Source: DATHYU01 sp033722675
GTDB taxonomy: Bacteria > Actinomycetota > Acidimicrobiia > Spongiisociales > UBA11373
Length of the DNA stretch: 8,185 nucleotides
NCBI GenBank assembly: GCA_033722675.1
Contig: JAWVYO010000102.1
Location: forward strand, 1 to 8,185
Reading direction: 5' to 3'
In this document: piece after piece, positions 1-5,500 of the stretch
How the letters are laid out: each line of letters begins with the position of its first letter
How positions within the stretch are numbered: position 1 is the first letter of the stretch
Notes under the pieces: generated by a model
What the model was told of the DNA's origin: nothing
Seen by the model: the letters and a program-made list of their open reading frames with translations, nothing else
The model's database searches: none
Position numbers and translations under genes: made by a program

Positions 1-1
1 C

Positions 2-433
2 GACGCGGTCGCCCGCACCGTGGTGGTGGACCGCGAGGTGCTGTCGGAGGGCATGACGCTGGCCACGGCACCGGTCGTGGTGGGAGGCGGACGCGGCGTC
101 GGATCGCCCGAGGGCTTCGAGGTCCTCGAAGAGCTCGCCGGCCTGCTCGACGGCGTCGTCGGGTGCTCCCGGGTGGCCACGAACAACGGCTGGCGGCCGC
201 ATTCCGACCAGGTGGGCCAGACCGGCACGAAGATCGCTCCCCGCGTCTACCTGGCCTGTGGCATCTCCGGCGCCATCCAGCACTGGGTGGGGGCGATGGC
301 CTCGAAGACGATCGTCGCCGTCAACACCGACGGCGAGGCGAACATGGTCTCCAAGGCCGACTACGCAGTGATCGGCGACCTCCACGAGGTGGTTCCCGCC
401 ATCGCCGAGGAGGTCAGGCGGCGGAGGGGCTGA
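2..433 (+). CDS. etfA: Electron transfer flavoprotein alpha subunit, C-terminal part (5' end outside window)
   Basis: The frame is open from base 2 and ends at TGA 431-433, giving the last 143 residues of a protein that is usually about 320 residues long. What remains is the FAD-binding C-terminal domain of EtfA/FixB. It shows GGGRGVGSPEGFEVLEELA near the left edge, then the family signature QVGQTGTKIAP, then GISGAIQH, and ends with an ADYAVIGDLHEVVP-type segment. These motifs bind the FAD of the EtfAB heterodimer, which carries electrons between dehydrogenases and the quinone pool or other acceptors in the cytoplasm. The partner EtfB is not visible and may lie upstream. The gene points the same way as the operon starting at 947 but is separated from it by an opposing gene, so co-transcription is unlikely. 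Whether it serves the purine-type operon or general fatty-acid or amine oxidation cannot be decided here. The family call is secure. Confidence 0.95.
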   Translation, partial: DAVARTVVVDREVLSEGMTLATAPVVVGGGRGVGSPEGFEVLEELAGLLDGVVGCSRVATNNGWRPHSDQVGQTGTKIAPRVYLACGISGAIQHWVGAMASKTIVAVNTDGEANMVSKADYAVIGDLHEVVPAIAEEVRRRRG

Positions 434-467
434 TCGGCCGGCGGCCTGACGTCGGGACCGCGACGAC

Positions 468-563
468 CTAGCCGGCTTCGTCGACGTCGGGCAGCTCGAC
501 GTCGGGGAGGTCGAGGTCGGACGTCTCCAGATCGCTCAGGTCGTCGGGGATCGAGACCGTCCC
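468..563 (-). other. In-frame acidic extension beyond the stop codon of the small hypothetical gene
   Basis: Reading the minus strand on from the TGA at 566-564 in the same frame gives 31 more sense codons before TAG at 470-468. The extension begins GTVSIPDDLSDLE and continues with (S/P)D(L/V)(D/E)L-type pentapeptides. Nearly all third codon positions are G or C (29 of 31 by my count), as expected for coding DNA in this genome. It contains no ATG or GTG start of its own. Directly after the TGA an imperfect hairpin can form (plus-strand 547-563: GGGA/TCCC and CG/CG arms, one bulged base, 4-base loop) with no T-tract. The simplest readings are a recent nonsense mutation or a sequencing error that shortened a longer protein. 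Programmed readthrough is possible but unsupported. Chance coding-like composition cannot be excluded in DNA this GC-rich. Confidence 0.45.
481..525. repeat. Three tandem 15-bp units
   Basis: Bases 481-495, 496-510 and 511-525 are degenerate copies of a unit beginning tcgacgtcgg. Copies one and two share their first eleven bases, and copy three differs from them at one base in its first ten. The period is a multiple of three. In the minus-strand frame that continues the upstream small gene the copies encode pentapeptides of the type P-D-V-(D/E)-L. They therefore look like a protein-level repeat in an acidic tail and not a regulatory iteron array. Confidence 0.6.
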
Positions 564-842
564 TCACGGCGCCCAGTCCTCGATGCAGCGTTCGACGAGC
601 GGGACGGGGTGGTTCCTGCGCTGCAGGTCGCTGGGGGACACGAAGACGCTCGGGGGGATCTTCGGGTCGAAGGAGCGGATGTAGGCGTCGCCCTTCGTCT
701 CGAGCTGTTTCCAGCCGGGGGAGAACTGCGACCCCGTGGGGCCGATGATGTCGCGCGCCGCGCGGCGGATCTCCTGGGAGGCGTACTTGTGCCCACGCCG
801 ACGAGCTCGCCATTCCTCGATCAGGTCTGCGAGCCAACCCAT
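564..842 (-). CDS. Small hypothetical protein, 92 residues
   Basis: I do not recognise the family. The protein starts MGWLADLIEEWRARRRGHKY, has a basic, probably helical N-terminal half (including QEIRRAARDIIG), then a more mixed half with SFDPKIPPSVFVSPSDLQRR, and ends CIEDWAP. No signal peptide, membrane segment or obvious metal site is visible. The ATG at 842-840 is chosen because GGAAGG lies on the minus strand at 854-849, six bases upstream. An in-frame ATG at 935 would add 31 residues but lacks such a site and would put the coding region across the promoter of the divergent gene. Residue composition is balanced, unlike the arginine/proline-rich shadows in neighbouring frames, which supports a real gene. 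It converges on etfA and diverges from the operon at 947. The stop is a TGA beyond which the same frame stays open and coding-like to 468, so the original product may have been about 124 residues. Confidence 0.75.
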   Translation of the reverse strand: MGWLADLIEEWRARRRGHKYASQEIRRAARDIIGPTGSQFSPGWKQLETKGDAYIRSFDPKIPPSVFVSPSDLQRRNHPVPLVERCIEDWAP

Positions 843-848
843 CTCGGG

Positions 849-876
849 CCTTCCGTCGGTGGTCTCAGAGTATCTA
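849..876 (-). promoter_or_regulatory. Putative promoter and ribosome binding site of the minus-strand small gene
   Basis: On the minus strand TAGATACT (876-869) resembles an actinobacterial -10 element and lies about 26 bases before the ATG at 842. GGAAGG (854-849) sits six bases before that ATG and is a convincing Shine-Dalgarno sequence. I see no clear -35 hexamer at the expected distance. The binding site is well supported; the promoter is a guess from position and base content in otherwise GC-rich DNA. Confidence 0.45.
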
Positions 877-934
877 CCCGGTATTCGTACCCGCCATGCC
901 CCCCGGATGCCGGTGAGCGGGCGGGTGTCGTCCA

Positions 935-949
935 TAGACTGTCCCCGTG
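935..949 (+). promoter_or_regulatory. Putative -10 element for a leaderless operon transcript
   Basis: TAGACT at 935-940 fits the TANNNT -10 consensus and ends six bases before the GTG at 947. Transcription would therefore begin at or next to the start codon. No purine-rich Shine-Dalgarno sequence precedes this GTG, which agrees with a leaderless mRNA, a common arrangement in actinobacteria. The -35 region (around 911-917) is weak. This would be the main promoter of the six-gene operon. It lies about 100 bases from the start of the divergent small gene, so a regulator binding between 843 and 934 could control both. Confidence 0.5.
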
Positions 950-1876
950 GGACGACCGCTGACCATCGCCGCCGCCCAGATGGGCCCCGTCGCCCGCGAC
1001 GACGACCGGGCCGACGTCGTCGAGCGGCTCGTGGCGATGATGCGCTCCGCAGCCGGGCGGGGCGCGGACCTCGTCGTCTATCCCGAGCTGGCCCTCACCA
1101 CGTTCTTCCCCCGCTGGCACGTGCCGCTGGCCGACGCCGATCACTGGTACGAGACGGAGATGCCCGGCCCCGCGACGAAGCCGCTGTGGGACGAGGCGGT
1201 CCGCCTCGGGGTCGGCTTCCACCTCGGCTACGCCCGGAGGACTCCCGACGGCCGCCGCCAGAACGTGGCCCACCTGGTCGGGCCCGACGGCGCGACGATC
1301 GGCGTGTTCTCCAAGGTGCACATCCCGGGTCATCGCGATCCCGAGCCCGACCGCCCGTTCCAGCACGCCGAGCGCCACTACTTCGAGCCCGGTACCGACT
1401 TCCCCGTGTGGCGGGCCTTCGGCGGCGTGGTGGGGATGGCGATCTGCAACGATCGGCGCTGGCCGGAGACGTACCGGGTCCTCGGCCTGCAGGGCTGCGA
1501 GCTCGCGCTCATCGGGTACAACACCCCGCTCCACTACGCGCCCGACCCCACCCAGAACCCGCTGCAGGGCTTCCACAACCACCTCGTCATGCAGGCGGGG
1601 GCGTACCAGAACGGCATGTTCGTGGTCGGCGTCGCCAAGGGCGGGGTCGAGGAGGGCGTGGAGTCGCTCGCCCAGTCGGTGATCGTGGCGCCGTCGGGCC
1701 AGATCGTCGCCCAGGCCGTCACCACCGGCGACGAGGTGATCCTCGCCGAGGTGGACCTCGATCTGACGCGCCGGTACAAGGAGACGCTCTTCGACTTCGA
1801 CCGGTACCGCGTCCCCGAGGCCTACGGCCGGATCACCTCCCAGCGCGGGGCGGTCCCGCCGCCGGAGGCGCCGTGA
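947..1876 (+). CDS. Nitrilase-superfamily amidohydrolase, N-carbamoyl-D-amino-acid hydrolase-like
   Basis: This 309-residue carbon-nitrogen hydrolase closely resembles N-carbamoyl-D-amino-acid hydrolases, which split N-carbamoyl amino acids into the amino acid, CO2 and ammonia. Family motifs occur in order: AAAQMGPVAR at the N-terminus, YPELALTTFFPRW with Glu47, a FSKVHIPGH segment with Lys123, and ICNDRRWPETYRV with Cys167. Glu47, Lys123 and Cys167 form the expected Glu-Lys-Cys triad. RPFQHAERHYFEPG and MQAGAYQNG are also typical of this branch, and the length matches the family (about 305). The GTG start aligns with the N-terminus of known enzymes and sits just after a -10-like TAGACT. The gene overlaps xdhD by four bases, so the two are probably translationally coupled. 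In this setting the substrate may be a ureido intermediate of purine or hydantoin breakdown. That is an inference; the stereochemistry and exact substrate are unknown. Confidence 0.88.
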   Translation: MGRPLTIAAAQMGPVARDDDRADVVERLVAMMRSAAGRGADLVVYPELALTTFFPRWHVPLADADHWYETEMPGPATKPLWDEAVRLGVGFHLGYARRTPDGRRQNVAHLVGPDGATIGVFSKVHIPGHRDPEPDRPFQHAERHYFEPGTDFPVWRAFGGVVGMAICNDRRWPETYRVLGLQGCELALIGYNTPLHYAPDPTQNPLQGFHNHLVMQAGAYQNGMFVVGVAKGGVEEGVESLAQSVIVAPSGQIVAQAVTTGDEVILAEVDLDLTRRYKETLFDFDRYRVPEAYGRITSQRGAVPPPEAP

Positions 1877-4458
1877 CTCTGGCCCCCGAACGCACGGTGA
1901 CGTTCACGGTCAACGGGATCGAGCGCACCGTCGACGCCGACCATCCCCATCTCCTCGCCGCGCTCCGGGAGGAGCTCGACGTGACGTCTCCGAAGGACGG
2001 GTGCTCCCCGTCGGGCCAGTGCGGCTGCTGCACGGTGTTCCTCGACGGCCGCGCGATCGCGGCGTGCCTCGTGTCGATGGACAAGGCCGCCGGCGCCGAG
2101 GTCGTGACCCTCGAGGGCGTCCCGCCCGAGGAGCGGGAGCGGTACGCGAAGGCGTTCGCCGCCACCGGGGCCCTCCAGTGCGGCTTCTGCATCCCCGGCA
2201 TCGTCGTGCGGGCCAAGGACCTCGTCGATCGCAAGGGCCGCGACCTGGACGACGCCGCGATTCGGGGGCGGCTCGGCGCCCACCTGTGCCGGTGCACCGG
2301 GTACGTGAAGATCGTCGATGCCGTTCGCCTGCTCGCGTCGGGCGAGCCCATCCCCGAGCCCGTCGCCAACGGCGGGGTGGGGTCCAGCGGGATGAAGTAC
2401 GAGGCGCTGGAGCTGGCGCTCGGCGACCGGGACTACATCGACGACCTGCGCGTCCCGGGCATGCTGCACGGGGCCCTCCGCCTCGCCGACCACGCCCGGG
2501 CCGACGTCGTGTCGATCGACACGTCCGCCGCCCTGGCGCTGGAGGGGGTCCACGCCGTGTTCACGGCCGCCGACGTGCCGGGCGATCTCCGGGTGGGCCT
2601 CATCCACACCGACTGGCCCGTGATGATCCCCGTCGGCGGGCGGACGTCGTACCTGGGGGACGTGCTGGCGATCGCCGTGGCCGACGACGTCCGCACCGCG
2701 CGCGCGGCGGCGGACATCGTCGAGATCGCCTACGACGCCCTCCCGCCCATCGTGGACGCGTCGGCTGCCCTCGACACCGACGAGGACGCCGTCTGGGGCC
2801 TCGCGGGCAACGTGCTCTCGCGTTCGGTCTACGCCCGTGGCGACGTCGACGCGGCGCTCGCCGCGTCGGCGCACCGGGTCCACGAGGTGTTCGAGACGCA
2901 GCGGGTGGAGCACGCCTTCCTCGAGCCGGAGTCGACGCTGGCCGTGCCCGCCGACGACGGGCGCCTCCACGTGTACAGCGGCGGCCAGGGCGTGTGGGAC
3001 GACCGCGACCAGATCGCCGCGGTGCTGGCCGTCCCCGCCGAGCGGATCACCGTGGAGCTCGTGTCCAACGGGGGCGCCTTCGGCGGCAAGGAGGACATGG
3101 CCAATCAGGCCCAGACGGCCCTCGCCGCCCACCTCCTCCGGCGTCCGGTCAAGTGCACCCTCACTCGGGACCAGAGTCTTCTGATCCACGCCAAGCGACA
3201 TCCGATCCGGATCGAGCTGGAGGCGGGGTGCGACGCGGAGGGCCGGCTCACCGCGGTGCGGGCCCGCATGGTCGGCGACTCCGGCCCCTACGCCTCCGTC
3301 GGCATGAAGGTCCTGGAGCGGGCGGCCGGACACGCCTCGGGCCCCTACGTCACGCCGACCATCGACGTCGAGGCGATCGCGGTGCGGACGAACAACCCCG
3401 TCGGCGGCGCCTTCCGGGGATTCGGGGCCAATCAGGCGCAGTTCGCCATGGAGGGCGCCATGGATCGGCTCGCCGAGCTCGCCGGGCTGAGCGGGTGGGA
3501 GATGCGCAGCCGCAACGTCGTCACGCCCGGGGTGATCTGGGGCCCCGGGCAGCGCATGGACGAGGGGTGCCGGGGCGCCCGGATGTGCCTCGACGCGGTC
3601 CGCGACGTCTACGACGAGGCCCGGGCGGCGGGCAGGGCCGTCGGACTCGGGCTCGCCCTGAAGAACTCCGGGCTCGGCAACGGGTTCCGGGAGGTCGCCC
3701 GGGCCGTCGTCCGATTCGACGCCGACGGCGGCGTGGAAGTCCGCCACTGCTGGACGGAGATGGGCCAGGGGGTCCACACGGTGGCCCTGCAGGTCGCGGT
3801 CGAGGAGCTGGGCGTGCACCCCGGTGACGTGCGCGTCGTCGTCGACACGACCCGGGAGCTCGGCGCCGGCCAGACCACCGGGTCGCGCGGCACGCTCATG
3901 GGTGCGGGTGCGGTGCAGGCGGCGTGCGAGGCCGCCGTCGCCGGGGGCCGCCGGCCCGGGGTGGACTACGAGGGCGAATACGTCGTCGACTGGACGAACA
4001 GTCTCGAGGACGACGTCGACGAACCGATCCTGCACTCCACCTTCGGCTACGCGGCGCAGGTGGTCGTCGCCGACCCCGAAACGGGTGCGATCGAGCGCGT
4101 GGTCGCCGCCCACGACGTCGGTCGGGCCGTCAACCCGATGCTCTGCGCCGGCCAGGTGGAGGGTGCGGTCCACATGGGCCTCGGGTACGCCCTCACCGAG
4201 GAGTTCCCCACCGACGAGACCGGACGTCCGACGAACCGGACGATCCGGAGCCTCGGGATCGTCCGCCCCAAGGACATGCCGGAGGTGGAGGTGATCCTCG
4301 TCGAGTCGCCCCAGCCCGATGCGCCGTACGGGATCAAGGGGGTGGGCGAGATCGGGCTCGTGCCCACGGCCGGAGCCGTCGCCGCCGCCCTCCAGCAGGT
4401 CGACGGCCGGTGGCGGACCCGTCTGCCGATGGCCGTGCACCAGCCGGTGGAGCCGTGA
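1873..4458 (+). CDS. xdhD: Fused [2Fe-2S]/molybdopterin hydroxylase, XdhD-like (selenium-dependent xanthine dehydrogenase family)
   Basis: This 861-residue protein fuses the small iron-sulfur and large molybdenum subunits of a xanthine dehydrogenase-type hydroxylase, as in E. coli XdhD. Residues 9-150 hold a plant-type [2Fe-2S] ferredoxin (Cys44, Cys50, Cys53, Cys65, with an extra Cys52) and a second [2Fe-2S] domain (Cys103/Cys106 and Cys139/Cys141, CRCTGY). The molybdopterin part runs from about residue 175 to the end, with NGGAFGGKE (399-407), GGAFRGFG (511-518), EMGQGVHT (629-636) and GIKGVGEIG with the catalytic Glu826. Glu351 (FLEPE) and Arg442 (KRHP) appear to match the purine-binding Glu and Arg of xanthine oxidoreductases, favouring a purine-like substrate over an aldehyde. 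There is no FAD domain; a separate FAD subunit starts at 7853. Start GTG 1873 overlaps the previous gene by four bases and has GGAGG at 1864-1868. Selenium dependence is a family trait and cannot be read from the sequence. Confidence 0.92.
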   Translation: MTLAPERTVTFTVNGIERTVDADHPHLLAALREELDVTSPKDGCSPSGQCGCCTVFLDGRAIAACLVSMDKAAGAEVVTLEGVPPEERERYAKAFAATGALQCGFCIPGIVVRAKDLVDRKGRDLDDAAIRGRLGAHLCRCTGYVKIVDAVRLLASGEPIPEPVANGGVGSSGMKYEALELALGDRDYIDDLRVPGMLHGALRLADHARADVVSIDTSAALALEGVHAVFTAADVPGDLRVGLIHTDWPVMIPVGGRTSYLGDVLAIAVADDVRTARAAADIVEIAYDALPPIVDASAALDTDEDAVWGLAGNVLSRSVYARGDVDAALAASAHRVHEVFETQRVEHAFLEPESTLAVPADDGRLHVYSGGQGVWDDRDQIAAVLAVPAERITVELVSNGGAFGGKEDMANQAQTALAAHLLRRPVKCTLTRDQSLLIHAKRHPIRIELEAGCDAEGRLTAVRARMVGDSGPYASVGMKVLERAAGHASGPYVTPTIDVEAIAVRTNNPVGGAFRGFGANQAQFAMEGAMDRLAELAGLSGWEMRSRNVVTPGVIWGPGQRMDEGCRGARMCLDAVRDVYDEARAAGRAVGLGLALKNSGLGNGFREVARAVVRFDADGGVEVRHCWTEMGQGVHTVALQVAVEELGVHPGDVRVVVDTTRELGAGQTTGSRGTLMGAGAVQAACEAAVAGGRRPGVDYEGEYVVDWTNSLEDDVDEPILHSTFGYAAQVVVADPETGAIERVVAAHDVGRAVNPMLCAGQVEGAVHMGLGYALTEEFPTDETGRPTNRTIRSLGIVRPKDMPEVEVILVESPQPDAPYGIKGVGEIGLVPTAGAVAAALQQVDGRWRTRLPMAVHQPVEP

Positions 4459-5480
4459 CGACCGCCACGCCCGGCCTGGTCTGCGCCCACCATCACCTGT
4501 ACTCGGCCCTCGCCCGGGGCATGCCGCCGCCACCCGAGACCCCGACGACGTTCCGGGAGATCCTCGAGCAGGTCTGGTGGCGGCTGGACGCGGCCCTCGA
4601 CCTCGAGATGATCGAGTGGTCGGCGAAGCTCGCGGCCCTCGAGGCGCTGTCGGTGGGCACGACCGCGATCGTCGACCATCACGAGTCGCCCGCCGCGATC
4701 GAGGGCTCGCTGTCGGTGATCGCGGAGGCCTGTGCCGAGGTGGGCGTGCGGGTGGTGACCGCCTACGGCGTCACCGACCGCCACGGCCCCGACGGTGCGC
4801 GTCGTGGGCTCGCCGAGAACGAGCGGTTCCTCCGCGACGGCGGTCGCGGCCTCGTCGGGATCCACGCCGCCTTCACGTGCAGCCAGGCCACCCTGGAGGC
4901 CGCGGCGGGGCTCGCCGCCGACCGGGGGGTGGGGGTCCACGTCCACGTGTGCGAGGGCCCCGAGGACGCCGACGCCCCGGCCGCCCTGGCCGGACTCGCC
5001 ACCGACGACTGGCTCCTCGCCCACGGGGTCCATCTCCCCACCGGCCACCGGCTGGCGGGCACGATCCTCCACAATCCCGTGTCGAACCTCAACAACGCCG
5101 TCGGGTACGCCGACCCGGTGCGATTCGCCAACCCCGTGGCGCTCGGAACGGACGGGATCGGGGCCGACATGCTCGAGACCTTTCGCACCGCCTACGTCCT
5201 CCACCGGTCGGCCGACGTCACGGCGACCCCCGAGACCGCCTGGTCGTGGCTCGAGACCGGCTGGGACCTGGTCCCCGAGGCCCGCGACGACGTCGTCACC
5301 TGGTCGTACGAGCCGATGGAACCGTGGCACGTCGCCTTCACACCCGGCATCCGTCCGCTCGAGGTGGAGGTCGCCGGCGAGGTGGTCTGGCGGGACGGGG
5401 CGCCGACCCGGGTGGACGGCGACGAGGTCCGGGCGAAGGCAGCGGAGCAGGCGAAACGACTCCATGCCCGGCTCCGATGA
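4455..5480 (+). CDS. ssnA: SsnA-like amidohydrolase/aminohydrolase, lacking the usual N-terminal region
   Basis: This is a metal-dependent hydrolase of the amidohydrolase superfamily, closest to SsnA, which sits beside ygfK and xdhD in E. coli. The SsnA-type motifs are PGLVCAHHHLYSALARGM (metal ligands His12 and His14), WWRLDAALD, IVDHHESP, VHVHVCE (His162/His164), LLAHGVHL (His190), HNPVSNLNNAVGYADP and ALGTDGIGADM with Asp233 as the expected catalytic acid. The protein has 341 residues against roughly 440 in E. coli SsnA. It begins directly at the first metal-binding strand, so the roughly 55-60-residue N-terminal part of the beta-sandwich is absent. The frame is open upstream, but there it overlaps xdhD and its translation does not resemble SsnA. 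The start GTG 4455 overlaps the xdhD stop by four bases, with GGTGGAG just before it. The middle and C-terminal parts are also compact. Likely role: deamination or ring opening of a purine-derived intermediate; the substrate is unknown. Confidence 0.85.
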   Translation: MTTATPGLVCAHHHLYSALARGMPPPPETPTTFREILEQVWWRLDAALDLEMIEWSAKLAALEALSVGTTAIVDHHESPAAIEGSLSVIAEACAEVGVRVVTAYGVTDRHGPDGARRGLAENERFLRDGGRGLVGIHAAFTCSQATLEAAAGLAADRGVGVHVHVCEGPEDADAPAALAGLATDDWLLAHGVHLPTGHRLAGTILHNPVSNLNNAVGYADPVRFANPVALGTDGIGADMLETFRTAYVLHRSADVTATPETAWSWLETGWDLVPEARDDVVTWSYEPMEPWHVAFTPGIRPLEVEVAGEVVWRDGAPTRVDGDEVRAKAAEQAKRLHARLR

Positions 5481-5482
5481 CA

Positions 5483-5500
5483 TAGGCTCGGCAGCGCATG
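5483..5500 (+). promoter_or_regulatory. Putative internal promoter (-10 element) before the ygfK-like gene
   Basis: The ssnA-ygfK junction is the only true gap in the operon (17 bases, 5481-5497). It contains TAGGCT at 5483-5488, a good TANNNT -10 element, nine bases before the ATG at 5498. The remaining bases offer no Shine-Dalgarno sequence. A very short-leader or leaderless secondary transcript starting with the ygfK-like gene would fit. No convincing -35 is visible. Confidence 0.4.

Noticed and set aside
434..467. Rho-independent terminator after etfA
   Set aside because: There are short GGCC-type inverted repeats near 435-445 but no stable long stem and no T-tract.
547..566. The TGA at 566-564 as a selenocysteine codon with the following hairpin as a SECIS element
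   Set aside because: The hairpin begins directly after the TGA, so its loop is far closer than the spacing known for bacterial SECIS elements. The protein is no known selenoprotein, and the XdhD family uses cofactor-bound selenium, not necessarily selenocysteine. No selenocysteine genes are visible.
736..1872. Upstream extension of the xdhD frame as an N-terminal fusion
   Set aside because: The frame is open from 736, but the translation before 1873 is arginine/proline-rich shadow of the carbamoylase gene. The GTG at 1873 has a GGAGG site, and the ferredoxin domain starts right after it.
3924..4454. Upstream extension of ssnA that would restore a normal-length protein
   Set aside because: The in-frame translation over the 3' end of xdhD is low-complexity shadow sequence with no likeness to an amidohydrolase N-terminus.
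1822..4533. A 903-codon open frame on the minus strand, opposite xdhD, and similar long antisense frames at 4047-5516 and 5192-6847
   Set aside because: They mirror strongly biased plus-strand codons in very GC-rich DNA, where stops are rare. Their translations are rich in G, D, R, P and V with no family motifs, while the plus-strand genes carry complete catalytic motifs.
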